From Buxus sempervirens (lineage: Eukaryota; Streptophyta; Magnoliopsida; Buxales; Buxaceae): a stretch of DNA of 64,000 nt. The translations under genes and the position numbers were made by a program. The stretch is taken from contig OX387182.1 of assembly GCA_947561395.2 (NCBI GenBank), forward strand, positions 8,232,595 to 8,296,594. The letters run 5' to 3'. Below the pieces are notes generated by a model that did not search any database, was not told where the DNA came from, and saw nothing but the letters and a program-made list of their open reading frames with translations. This document shows, one piece after another, positions 1-9,680 of the stretch. The number at the start of each line of letters is the position of its first letter. The stretch's first letter is position 1.

Positions 1-1
1 G

Positions 2-3000
2 AGTCTGACCGGGTCAGCCCTTCGGTGGTTCGCTACAGTTGACCATGGAAGGATTAGAAGGTGGAAGGACTTGGCCGATGCTTTCCTGGACCAGTACAAG
101 TTCAACTCTGAGATCGTGCCGGACCGGTACGACATGATGAGGATGACCAAGGGGAAGGATGAACCGGTACGGCAGTACGCCAAGAGATGGAGAGAGGCCG
201 CCTCCCAGGTCAGGCCACCTATGCAAGAGCCGGAGATGATCTCCACATTTATGGGCACACTGGGGCAGCCCTTCTACAACCATCTGGTGGGCCAGATCAC
301 CACCAACTTTGCTGCCTTGGTACAAGTAGCGGACCGGATCGAGGAAGGGGTCAGGTCAGGAAGACTGATAGACTACTCTACTCTGACTGGGCAGTCTGAT
401 TCCTTTGCCTCCATGGCCCAGAAGAAAGGGGCCGGATTTAAAAAGACAGGGGCCCGTAAGGAAGGGGAGGTGAACCTGGTCCAGGCTCCTCCAGCTAAGA
501 AGCCACTTCACGTCAACATCTCGGCACCCCAACAGGCCCAGCAGGCCCAGCAGTCGTACCAGACCCCGCTGAATGTCAACTTCTCTCCTTCTGTGCCAGC
601 TAACACAAGGAGGACTTTTTCTAAGGAGGAGCGGGATGCCTGGTTCGCAGCAAGAAAGAACCGGGTTTTCACCCCTCTACCCATATCTCTGTCCCAACTA
701 CTGCCAACCCTGCTGAAAGGGGAATACTTGACTCTGAAGGAGCCTAACCCGAATGCCACCAGGGGGAGAAATTTTGACACATCAGTCACCTGCGATTTCC
801 ATATGGGTGCACCGGGGCACTCTACTGATACCTGCTGGGTATTGAAGCATGCAGTCCAGGATTTGTTGGACCAGAAGGCCTTGGTGTTCAACACTGCTGC
901 ACCGGCCCCGTCCGGGAATGATATTGGGCAGAATCCTCTGCCTTACCACAATGGGGCAGGCCCATCCAACTCCATCACTGCCATATCCACCACCAGAAGG
1001 GCCTTTGACCCATCACAGCTCATAGCTCCCGTGGGGACCACGGTCCAGGTCCGATTTTTCCCAGAGGAGGAAGAGGAGGAGATCAACATGGTCTCCCAAA
1101 AAAATAATACAGCTGCTGAGGACATAAGTTCCTCTTTGAACCGGGTCTCATCTCTTATGACGCAGATAAATACTGCAAGGCCTCCATTGGTCTTCAATTG
1201 CAGTCCACCCACTTGTTCCCCATCCAAGCCGTCTAAGGCTCCACTGGTCATCAATCTTGACCCCACCACTGCTTCCATCACTTCTTCTGTCCCCACCAAA
1301 TCCAAACTTCAACCCCTGGTTGTAAATGTGCAGCCAGCCCAAACTATCCCTAAACCGGCCCATACATCCCGGTCCAAACTCCAGCCACTAGTGGTTGACA
1401 TCCCTAAATTAGCCTATTCAGAGGCCGCTGTACCATGGAATTACAGCGAGGGAATCACGGCAACGGTTCCAGCGGTTAGAAACCCGAACCAGGAGGAGGT
1501 GAACCTCATGACGAGGTCAGGGAGATGTGCAGGGGGTGAAGAGAAAGAAAAGGAGACAGAAACAGAAAAAGAAAAAGTAGAAAAAGAAAATGAAGAAAAA
1601 AGAAAACAGAAAGGAAAAAATAAAGTGGGAGAAGACACCCCCCAGGGTGCAGAAAATGAGGCAGCCGACCTCATAAAAATAATAAAAAAGAGTGAATTTA
1701 ATCTTGTGGATCAGCTAAACAAGGTCCCGGCCCAGATTTCAATACTGGGCCTTTTGCTGAATTCTGAAAAGCATAGGGATGCATTGTTAAGGGTGCTACA
1801 GAGTGCACACGTATCCCAGACCATTGATCCAGACCAGCTTGGTAAAATGGTTGGTCAAATCTTGTCACATAATGTGATAAGTTTCTCAGAGTGTGAGATC
1901 AGCCCAGGTGGGTGTTATCATGTGGACCCTTTGCACATCACTGTGCTTTGTAAGGGCTGCATGGTTGCACAGGTTTTAATTGACAACGGGTCAGCATTAA
2001 ACGTTTGCCCGTTAATCACTTTTACCAAGCTGGGCCTGGACCAGTCAAGGATCAAACAAAATGGGCGGATAGTAAGGGCTTTTGATAGCTCCAAGACCCA
2101 CTCCCTAGGGGAGATTGAACTGCCGGTCACAATTGGGCCGAATATCTTTAACATCACATTTGAAGTGATGGATATACCCGCAGCATTCAATCTGCTCCTA
2201 GGGAGGCCGTGGATACATTCGGCTAGGGCAATACCATCCACGCTCCACCAGAGGGTGAAATATATAAGAAGGCAAAGGGTGATAACAGTCCTAGCCGAAA
2301 ACTTGGTGCCGCCCATTGTGTCACCTGATGTACCATTAATCAATGTGGACCTAACTGTCGACAAGATTGCATTCCACTCATTTCAATTTGAGGCGGTAAA
2401 TTACATACCTGGGGGGTGTGAGAAAAAGAAAGAAAAGGGGACCACTGCAGAAAGGATGGTCAAGAAAGTGATGGAGAAATACCACTTTCACCCAGGGAAA
2501 GGCCTGGGGATCAATCTGCAGGGGATGGTGGAGCCAATCACAGCTAAGAAACTGATCCCCAAGGTAGGGTTGGGCTTCAAGCCCAGAGGCTGGAGAAGAA
2601 TGAAACATGAAGAAGGTGAGGTCAGAAGCAAAGGAAAACTCCCGCATCTGAGGGTGAACTTTCCAAAACCCTCCAACATAATCCAAATTTCTCCTTTCAT
2701 GGACCAGTCCAAGCCTCCATATCGAAACATTAACCCATTTCAAAAGCCTCTTGTTTCGGCCCTACAACCCTATAACCCACCTCCAATACTGGGAGCAGTG
2801 GATGGGCCTGGACCACAGCCCGAGCAGCAGGTGGACTTTTCTGAAGATGTTGGTGCATTCTTCGCCATGACTGAGGGCGAAAAGACAGGGGCAGACATGG
2901 AACTGCCATTCATTGATTGGGCCGCAGTAAAGGTTCCAGACAAGGTCATTTCTGGTTTGGGCCCTGTAGCAGAAAAGGGCAGTACCCACCTGGTGATGAT

Positions 3001-3169
3001 GGCATCGGATGCTGGACTTGAGGAGCAGACTTTCCCTATTTCCCCTGCTCCCCAAAATTTTGTAATAAACAATTGGGAGGAAACTCCCCTTACCTTTGAA
3101 GCAGCGTTTGTTCGGCAAACTAACGCGGCTTCCAAAAAAAACTCCAATAGTGGAATGCCATTTCCCTGA
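2..3169 (+). CDS. gag-pro: Gag-protease polyprotein, partial 5' end (element 1)
   Basis: The frame is open from base 2, so the true start is upstream; the first in-window ATG at 71 is internal. Counted from base 71: the end of the retrotransposon gag domain fills about residues 1-110. A knuckle-like Cys/His cluster (CDFH...GH...C) lies near residue 240, and a Lys/Glu-rich stretch near 495-525. An aspartic protease with active-site motif DNGSALNV lies near 637. A G-patch-like segment (KYHFHPGKGLGINLQG) lies near 797-825. Asn in place of the usual Thr in D-T/S-G is seen here and in element 2. The ORF ends just after an A8 run at 3132-3139, overlapping pol by 74 nt in another frame. Confidence 0.9.
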   Translation, partial: SLTGSALRWFATVDHGRIRRWKDLADAFLDQYKFNSEIVPDRYDMMRMTKGKDEPVRQYAKRWREAASQVRPPMQEPEMISTFMGTLGQPFYNHLVGQITTNFAALVQVADRIEEGVRSGRLIDYSTLTGQSDSFASMAQKKGAGFKKTGARKEGEVNLVQAPPAKKPLHVNISAPQQAQQAQQSYQTPLNVNFSPSVPANTRRTFSKEERDAWFAARKNRVFTPLPISLSQLLPTLLKGEYLTLKEPNPNATRGRNFDTSVTCDFHMGAPGHSTDTCWVLKHAVQDLLDQKALVFNTAAPAPSGNDIGQNPLPYHNGAGPSNSITAISTTRRAFDPSQLIAPVGTTVQVRFFPEEEEEEINMVSQKNNTAAEDISSSLNRVSSLMTQINTARPPLVFNCSPPTCSPSKPSKAPLVINLDPTTASITSSVPTKSKLQPLVVNVQPAQTIPKPAHTSRSKLQPLVVDIPKLAYSEAAVPWNYSEGITATVPAVRNPNQEEVNLMTRSGRCAGGEEKEKETETEKEKVEKENEEKRKQKGKNKVGEDTPQGAENEAADLIKIIKKSEFNLVDQLNKVPAQISILGLLLNSEKHRDALLRVLQSAHVSQTIDPDQLGKMVGQILSHNVISFSECEISPGGCYHVDPLHITVLCKGCMVAQVLIDNGSALNVCPLITFTKLGLDQSRIKQNGRIVRAFDSSKTHSLGEIELPVTIGPNIFNITFEVMDIPAAFNLLLGRPWIHSARAIPSTLHQRVKYIRRQRVITVLAENLVPPIVSPDVPLINVDLTVDKIAFHSFQFEAVNYIPGGCEKKKEKGTTAERMVKKVMEKYHFHPGKGLGINLQGMVEPITAKKLIPKVGLGFKPRGWRRMKHEEGEVRSKGKLPHLRVNFPKPSNIIQISPFMDQSKPPYRNINPFQKPLVSALQPYNPPPILGAVDGPGPQPEQQVDFSEDVGAFFAMTEGEKTGADMELPFIDWAAVKVPDKVISGLGPVAEKGSTHLVMMASDAGLEEQTFPISPAPQNFVINNWEETPLTFEAAFVRQTNAASKKNSNSGMPFP

Positions 3170-6100
3170 AGGTTCTAATGGGCCTTCGTCTTCAGGGGAA
3201 TTATGTTTAGAAGGCCCACAAAAAACCCAAAAAGATTTTTCTATTTTTTCTAGAAAATTTAATTTTTTCAAAAAGGTCCACACCACTTATGAACCATATA
3301 ATCAGACCGAATTGGACCAGGTTGAATATGACTTCGACCTTGAGCTCGACTTTGATCTCATGGGGGTCGAAGAAGAGACCGAGGTCGAAGAAGATGACAT
3401 TCCAAAAGAAATTGAATACCAATTGGAACTTCATGAAAAGGGGGTCCAACCTAATATTGAGGAGACCATATCCATAAACCTTGGGACTAAAGATGACCCA
3501 AAAATTGTGAAAATCGGGTCATGCTTGTCTGATGTGCAGAAAAATGAAATGTCACAGTTCTTGGCAGATTACAAGGATGTGTTTGCTTGGTCGTATCGGG
3601 ACATGCCGGGGTTGGACACTGACATGGTGGTGCACAAGTTGCCAATTTTGCCAGGGGTTAAGCCGATTAAGCAGAAGCTGAGAAGATTGAAGCCTAAATG
3701 GACCTTAAAGGTCAAGGACGAGGTGGTCAAACAGTTCCAAGCTGGATTTTTGGCAGTCTCTACGTACCCGGAGTGGCTCGCAAACATAGTGCCAGTACCA
3801 AAGAAGGACGGGAAAGTCCGAATGTGTGTGGACTATAGAGACTTGAACAGGGCAAGCCCAAAGGACGATTTTCCGCTTCCACACATCGACATTCTGATCG
3901 ATAATACTGCGGTACATAGCCTGTTTTCCTTCATGGATGGTTTCTCAGGATATAACCAGATCAAGATGGCTAAGGAGGATCAAGAGAAAACAGCATTTAT
4001 CACACCTTGGGGCACATTCCACTATACAGTCATGCCATTCGGACTCAAGAATGCCGGGGCAACATATCAGCGGGCAATGACTGCACTATTCCATGACATG
4101 ATCCACAAGGAGATGGAGGTCTATGTGGACGATATGATTGCCAAATCATGCAAAGAGGAGGACCACTTGATCAATCTGAAGAAAGTGTTTGATCGGCTCA
4201 GGAAGTACAGTCTACGGCTTAACCCGGCTAAGTGCGTCTTTGGGGCTACATCAGGAAAGTTGCTTGGGTTTATAGTGAGCCGAAGGGGAATTGAAATTGA
4301 CCCGGCTAAAGCCAAGGCCATAATTGAAATGCCAGCACCCAGAACCGAGAAGGAGGTCAGGGGCTTTCTTGGAAGGATTCAATACATAAGCCGGTTCATA
4401 GCACAGCTCACTGCTATCTGTGAACCAATTTTCAAACTTCTAAGGAAAGATAACCCTACGGTCTGGAATGAGGACTGCCAGCAGGCATTTGACACCATAA
4501 AGAGGTATTTGCTAAACCCACCTGTGCTAGTGCCACCAACTCCAGGAAGACCACTGATCCTGTACTTGTCAGTGTTGGAAACGTCGATGGGATGTGTCTT
4601 GGGGCAGCATGATGAGACTGGTAGAAAAGAAAGGGCAATTTACTATCTGAGTAAAAAATTCACAGAATATGAAGCTAAGTACTCATCATTGGAGAAGACT
4701 TGTTGTGCTCTAGTGTGGGCCACTCAGAGGCTAAGGCATTATTTCCTTAGTCACTCCACACTATTGATATCCCGGATGGACCCGCTGAAATATTTATTTG
4801 AGAAACCGACACTAACTGGCAGGACGGCAAAGTGGCAACTGCTACTGTCCGAGTTTGACCTCACATACATCACCCAGAAGGCAATCAAGGGTCAAGCCAT
4901 AGCTGATCACCTGGCTGCACATCCTTTGCCAGAATATCAACCCTTGAAGACCAACTTCCCAGATGAGGCAATTCTGTACACTGAAGAGGAAGACAGTGAG
5001 AGTTCTTGGCAGATGTTCTTTGATGGGGCAGCCAATATGAATGGGAACGGAATAGGGGCAGTCTTGGTCAAACCGGATGGTTCTCACATCCCGATTGCAG
5101 TAAAGCTGAGATTCCAGTGCACCAATAACATAGCAGAATATGAAGCCTGCATAATTGGATTGCAAGCAGCCATGGATCATGGAGTAGAGGAACTTGACGT
5201 ATACGGGGATTCGAGTCTTATCATCTTCCAAACAACTGGTGAGTGGAAAACAAAGGATCACAAATTGATCCCCTATCACCAGTATTTGGAAGAAATAAGC
5301 ACAAATTTCACTCGAATTTCCTTCAACTATATGCCAAGGGCCAAGAATCAGTTTGCGGATGCTCTAGCAACCTTGGCTTCAATGGTCAGCATACCAGAAG
5401 GAGTAGACATCAGACCACTCGAAATTGAGGTCCGAGATGAACCGGCTTACTGTCTCGTTCTAGAGGGAGCACCAGAAGAAGAAGCACCATGGTTTCATGA
5501 TATCAAGAACTTCTTGAATAATCGGAGTTTGCCAGAAAATGCCACTGCCACTGAGAAGAGGACAATACAGAGATTGGCTGGTCAATTTCTGCTAAGTGGT
5601 GGACATGTGTACAAGAGGTCACATAACGACATTCTGCTAAGATGTGTTGCCAAGGCTGAGTCGGAAAGGCTGATTGAGACTGTACATGGAGGAGTCTGTG
5701 GGCCCCATATGAGTGGACACATGCTGGCTAAGAAGATCCTGAGGCTGGGATACTACTGGACGACCATGGAGCATGATTGCTGTATACATGTCAGGAGGTG
5801 CCACCAATGCCAGATATATGCAGATAACAAGCATGCACCCCCAGGCGAGCTGCACAACATGACATCACCCTGGCCCTTCTCTATGTGGGGCATAGATGTT
5901 ATTGGCATGATATCCCCTAAGGCATCGAACGGACACAGATTCATCCTGGTGGCAATTGATTATTTCACTAAGTGGGTGGAAGCAGCTTCATATGCAAATA
6001 TCACAAGCAACCATGTTATTAAATTTTTGAAGCACAATATCATTTGTCGCTATGGACTGCCAAGTGCCATAGTATCAGACAATGCTTCAAATATTAAGAA

Positions 6101-6737
6101 CAAGGACATGAAGAAAATGTGTGAGCAGTTTCAGATCACCCACCACAAGTCAGCTCCGTATAGGCCAAAGATGAATGGGGCAGTAGAAGCAGCCAACAAG
6201 AATATAAAGAAAATCATTCAGAAGATGGTAGTAAGTTACAAAGATTGGCATGAAATGCTACCACTTGCTCTACATGCCTACAGAACCTCGATCCGGACTT
6301 CAACTGGGGCAACCCCATACTCCCTAGTCTATGGGATGGAAGCAGTCTTACCCGTGGAAGTAGAGATCCCCTCACTCCGAGTGCTCATGGAAGCAGAACT
6401 AGAAGAAGCTGAATGGATACAATCAAGACATGATCAACTTAACCTGATAGAAGAAAAACGATTGAAAGCGCTTTGCCATGGACAGTTGTACCAGAAGAGA
6501 ATGGCCCGGGCTTACAATAAGAAAGTGAGGCCCAGAACTTTCCAAGAAGGAAACTTGGTGCTAAAGAAAATCTTACCATTTTTGGAAGATCCTCGTGGTA
6601 AGTTCAAGCCCAATTGGGAAGGCCCATATGTCGTCAAGAAAGTCTTGTCAGGGGGTGCACTCATCTTAGCAGAAATGGATGGATCAGATTTTCCTGAGCC
6701 CATTAACTCTGATGCGGTAAAAAGGTATTTTCCTTGA
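3096..6737 (+). CDS. pol: Pol polyprotein: reverse transcriptase, two RNase H domains, integrase (element 1, intact)
   Basis: An uninterrupted 1213-residue frame. Reverse transcriptase spans about residues 180-390, with YVDD near 343-346. A first, retroviral-type RNase H spans about 455-570. A second, archaeal-type RNase H starts near 638 (WQMFFDGAANMNG) and ends near NQFADALATLASM. Integrase has an HHCC zinc finger (HGG...H...CHQC, about 863-908), catalytic Asp in GIDVIG (about 932), Asp in VSDNAS (about 993) and Glu in NGAVEAANK (about 1031). The ATG at 3096 lies inside gag-pro and is probably not the real start; expression as a fusion through frameshift or splicing is more likely. This is the only intact pol in the window and could serve defective relatives in trans. 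Confidence 0.93.
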   Translation: MKQRLFGKLTRLPKKTPIVECHFPEGSNGPSSSGELCLEGPQKTQKDFSIFSRKFNFFKKVHTTYEPYNQTELDQVEYDFDLELDFDLMGVEEETEVEEDDIPKEIEYQLELHEKGVQPNIEETISINLGTKDDPKIVKIGSCLSDVQKNEMSQFLADYKDVFAWSYRDMPGLDTDMVVHKLPILPGVKPIKQKLRRLKPKWTLKVKDEVVKQFQAGFLAVSTYPEWLANIVPVPKKDGKVRMCVDYRDLNRASPKDDFPLPHIDILIDNTAVHSLFSFMDGFSGYNQIKMAKEDQEKTAFITPWGTFHYTVMPFGLKNAGATYQRAMTALFHDMIHKEMEVYVDDMIAKSCKEEDHLINLKKVFDRLRKYSLRLNPAKCVFGATSGKLLGFIVSRRGIEIDPAKAKAIIEMPAPRTEKEVRGFLGRIQYISRFIAQLTAICEPIFKLLRKDNPTVWNEDCQQAFDTIKRYLLNPPVLVPPTPGRPLILYLSVLETSMGCVLGQHDETGRKERAIYYLSKKFTEYEAKYSSLEKTCCALVWATQRLRHYFLSHSTLLISRMDPLKYLFEKPTLTGRTAKWQLLLSEFDLTYITQKAIKGQAIADHLAAHPLPEYQPLKTNFPDEAILYTEEEDSESSWQMFFDGAANMNGNGIGAVLVKPDGSHIPIAVKLRFQCTNNIAEYEACIIGLQAAMDHGVEELDVYGDSSLIIFQTTGEWKTKDHKLIPYHQYLEEISTNFTRISFNYMPRAKNQFADALATLASMVSIPEGVDIRPLEIEVRDEPAYCLVLEGAPEEEAPWFHDIKNFLNNRSLPENATATEKRTIQRLAGQFLLSGGHVYKRSHNDILLRCVAKAESERLIETVHGGVCGPHMSGHMLAKKILRLGYYWTTMEHDCCIHVRRCHQCQIYADNKHAPPGELHNMTSPWPFSMWGIDVIGMISPKASNGHRFILVAIDYFTKWVEAASYANITSNHVIKFLKHNIICRYGLPSAIVSDNASNIKNKDMKKMCEQFQITHHKSAPYRPKMNGAVEAANKNIKKIIQKMVVSYKDWHEMLPLALHAYRTSIRTSTGATPYSLVYGMEAVLPVEVEIPSLRVLMEAELEEAEWIQSRHDQLNLIEEKRLKALCHGQLYQKRMARAYNKKVRPRTFQEGNLVLKKILPFLEDPRGKFKPNWEGPYVVKKVLSGGALILAEMDGSDFPEPINSDAVKRYFP

Positions 6738-7682
6738 GTGAATATTTCTAGGAAATGATCCGAGGCCATTTTTCTTTGTTTCCTTCAAAAATTTTAATCC
6801 CTAGTCTAGCCAAGTTGAGCCGGTTCGTTTCTTTGATCAACCCAAACCGGATTTACAGTCAAATTGGGGCAAAATCAATTGGGGCAAAAGTGAGGAAATA
6901 AAAAGAAAAAGAGAGGAAAAGCAATGGAAATGGCAAATGAAAGCCAAGTGTGAAAAAATGCAAAAAATGCAATTTGGGGGAAAAGGGTTAAATTCATCAT
7001 GACTGTAAGTCCGGTTGACCTATTTCCACACTTGAAAATTTTTGGGCCTTTAATACCCTTTCTTTCATAAACTGAGCCTAGCCTTTATTTCGTCCTATTT
7101 TTAAGCCCTCGGTGATCTTAGCTTGTTCATTTAAATATCAGAGTAAGATGGGTGATGACGGAATTCAGAAGCCGGCCCTAGTGAAAACCGTAACTGGCGC
7201 TAGGGGCAATATTGGCGAAAAGGCAAAAAGAGAAAAAAAATAAGAAAAATGAAAGAAAATCAGAGGTTGAGTTGATCATGGGGATCCGAGCTTCAAGCAA
7301 AGTTGGCATGAGCATAATGGGGCAGTTTTGGCAGTTGGGAATGACTCTAAAGGTCCTAAGATGGACGGTTCTGATCCCTCAGTATTTTGTGGACAACCCT
7401 TTTCATTATTTAACCTGGTTCTAATTCCTTTAATTATAGGTGATTAAGTGCATGGACCAAATTTCAAAAAAAAAATATATACAAAAAAAAATATAAAAAG
7501 GAAAAATTATACTTTGGCCAGTGATGAGAAATCAAATACTTTTCATAAAACCTTTGTTTTACAAGCATCTGAGCATTCTGAGGCCAATAATATAAAAACT
7601 TTATTTTGAATTAAATCCTTTGTATTTCCACTATTGGAGTTCAATTTTGTACAAAGGTATGAAAAATGTGCAGGAAATAAAG
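6738..7682 (+). other. Non-coding region between pol and the antisense gene (element 1)
   Basis: AT-rich and without a supported gene. It is colinear with 38846-39782 of element 2, with small gaps in the A-rich parts near 7230 and 7470-7500. It lies just past the stop codon of the minus-strand gene, so it should hold the 3' ends of both the pol transcript and the antisense transcript. No clear poly(A) signal can be chosen by eye. Confidence 0.6.
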
Positions 7683-8567
7683 CTAATCTCTATCTCCTAG
7701 CCGCTCCTCAAGCTCCCGAATCCGAGCTGCCTGAGCTGCAATGACTCCTGAAGCCCCCTCTGCAGCGGGGTCACTCAGGAAGGAAATGACCTCATCTGAA
7801 AGGGCCTGCTTGATCCGCATACTCCTAAGGCTGGCCAAAGTAGCCTGGTACTTCTGCCGGATCATACGGACCTCGAAGCAACGGGCCTGCCTCTGCTCCT
7901 CCAGCTTCTCTTCCACGGCAATACGGCGTGAGATCTGCTCCTCAAGCTGCCTCTCCAGATAAGCGCCCTGTATCCTGAGCTCCTGGGCCTCCCGTACCCA
8001 TATCTGCTGAAGCCGCTTATGAGAAGCCCGCTCAGACTCTAGAATGTCCTCATAGGTGGGAGCCAAGACTACTGGACGATCTTCGGGTATTGGGGCCTGA
8101 GTCTGTATCTGCTCCTTGATCCAGAAGAGATAATCCTTCACATGGGCTTCCGAGAAGACTGGACCATGCATAAAGCAGACATAAGACCACTCCTTCATCA
8201 ACCAGGCATTCAGCTTCATAGAAAGGGGCCCAAGACGATCCTCATATCCACATGGGATGATAATCCCCTGGGTTGCACGGAACTGACGAAGAACCCGCAG
8301 AGGAAGATACAGCACTGCATGCTTCAGGCCCGCTAGAATCAGAAAGTTGCGATCACGAAAGCTAATCACTGTTTCCGCATTAGGCTGATAAGTACCAGGC
8401 CATCTCACCTGGTCATCCTGAAGCGAGCCCAAGAAAGTGAACCAGCCCTGTTTGCCCCCTAGAATATCGGGGTACCCCCTGTTGCTCATCAAGAGAGGGA
8501 CTTTTAGACTCGGGAAGAAGTGTCGATTGATTTTTTCAATCTGGCTCAAATGATCAAGTAGCCAAAG
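7683..8567 (-). pseudogene. Last exon of antisense plant-mobile-domain gene 1 (first exon deleted)
   Basis: The exon is open from its splice acceptor (AG at 8569-8568) to the stop and closely matches the last exon of the intact gene in element 2. It encodes the C-terminal part of a plant-mobile-domain-like protein followed by a Glu/Arg/Gln-rich coiled coil (ERQLEEQISRR, RIRELEERL). The adjoining intron is kept up to CCTGCAGG at 8683-8690; beyond it the first exon is missing. No start codon or promoter remains, so I call it a remnant although the exon itself is undamaged. Confidence 0.8.
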
Positions 8568-8926
8568 CTGCAAAGAAAGAGAGATATATCAGCACATTGT
8601 AAAAAGAAAAAAGCAAAAAAAAAAAAAAGCAAAAAGAAAGCAAAAAAAAGGCAAAAATAAAAAATAAAAAAATATTTTTTTACCTGCAGGTTATGGGCAA
8701 CAATGGCACCTACATCCTTATTGAGAGATCAAGAAAATGAAAAAGCAAAAGCAAGTTGCAGAATATTCAAGCACAGGTTTGGGCATCAAATGGCACCCAG
8801 GTAAATCAAATAGGAAAATCAATCAGGAAAATTCAATAAAATATTTCCTTCCTTATTGTTGAAGGACATCAAAAGCAATTGAGTTTGCAGAGGTCAATTT
8901 TAAATCCACATTCTTTTCAAAATTTG
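8568..8926. other. Intron remnant and deletion junction, no gene
   Basis: Bases 8568-8690 match the A-rich intron of antisense gene 1 up to CCTGCAGG. From 8691 the sequence (TTATGGGCAACAATGG onward) has no visible counterpart in element 2. This is where about 5 kb of antisense genes and promoters present in element 2 is absent. Confidence 0.6.
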
Positions 8927-8980
8927 CTTGTCTCAGATTTCTTTTCATAGCCACGAGAGCTCAAAGAAATCTGAGATAAG
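8927..8980 (+). other. Hairpin A upstream of the polypurine tract
   Basis: Arms 8927-8944 and 8963-8980 pair over 18 positions (17 Watson-Crick and one G-U by eye). The 18-nt loop is TCATAGCCACGAGAGCTC. The loop is identical to that of hairpin C, while the stem is a quite different sequence. The loop ends in the 6-nt palindrome GAGCTC. Confidence 0.75.
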
Positions 8981-9157
8981 GAAGAGACGCCACCCCGTCA
9001 GACTATACACAGCAGGGGTTTCATTGGCTATCTTCAAATCCATGTCTTTTATCACTCATTTGTTTGACCAAAGCAAGTTCAATTAAGGAGGTGTCTTTCA
9101 AACGTGCAATTTTGAGTTGTGTCTATTCTTTGCTGTTCATTGTGTTACGACTCCAGC

Positions 9158-9230
9158 AAAGAGGGGAAGTTGTAGACACCCCAAAATTTGCACGATTTTT
9201 GATAAATCTTGAAGGAAAGGAATATATTAT
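9158..9230 (+). repeat. Duplicate polypurine tract and decayed LTR start
   Basis: CAAAGAGGGGAAGT at 9157-9170 followed by TGTAGACACCCC at 9171 repeats the true polypurine tract and LTR start at 9667-9692. Similarity continues through about 60 bp (GCAC, then GAAGGAAAG against GGAAAG) and then fades. The preceding 70 bases also resemble 9610-9670. It looks like a second, degenerate 3' end left by recombination or template switching between related elements. Confidence 0.65.
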
Positions 9231-9315
9231 TGGAATTTTCGATTCTTTGCATTGGGTTTAAAAAGGAGCAAAAAGAAATGTGCTATAATTCTTACTATTT
9301 TCTCAAAATCCTATT

Positions 9316-9369
9316 GTTGTCTTGAAATCCACCGCACAGCCACAAGAGCTCTGTGGAATTTAGGACAAC
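9316..9369 (+). other. Hairpin B upstream of the polypurine tract
   Basis: Arms 9316-9332 and 9353-9369 pair at 16 of 17 positions, with two G-U pairs and one A-A mismatch. The 20-nt loop holds GCACAGCCACAAGAGCTC, the same core as hairpins A and C. Its counterpart in element 2 is hairpin D at 45943-45994. Confidence 0.7.
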
Positions 9370-9463
9370 TTTGGGAAATGTGCCTGGTCAAAAGGATGAT
9401 ATCCACTCAATTTTCAACTTGGTTTGATAAAAAATCAGTTTTTCAAAAAATCCTATTTTTGGG

Positions 9464-9507
9464 CTTAAAATCCACTTCATAGCCACGAGAGCTCAGTGGA
9501 ATTTAAG
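9464..9507 (+). other. Hairpin C upstream of the polypurine tract
   Basis: Arms 9464-9476 (CTTAAAATCCACT) and 9495-9507 (AGTGGAATTTAAG) pair at 12 of 13 positions. The loop at 9477-9494 is identical to the loop of hairpin A. The counterpart in element 2 is hairpin E at 46092-46136. Confidence 0.7.
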
Positions 9508-9665
9508 AACTCTTGGAGAGATGCCCCCTTAAAGTGAGGGCCTTTTGGCAAATCTCCACTCAAAAATGGTTTTCTACAGAAATTGAATTGAACCGAGCAA
9601 ATCATGCTCAAGGGAATGCAATTTGGGCTTGTCTACTCTTTGCAGCTCACTGCTTCGCAGCTCCC

Positions 9666-9680
9666 GCAAAGAGGGGCAGT
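9666..9680 (+). other. Polypurine tract of element 1
   Basis: GCAAAGAGGGGCAGT stands directly before the TG of the 3' LTR, the usual primer position for plus-strand DNA synthesis. The same tract precedes the 3' LTR of element 2. Confidence 0.8.

Noticed and set aside
9171-9680. A full LTR starting at 9171
   Set aside because: Only about 60 bp resemble the LTR start; no TATA box, no LTR end and no target duplication follow.
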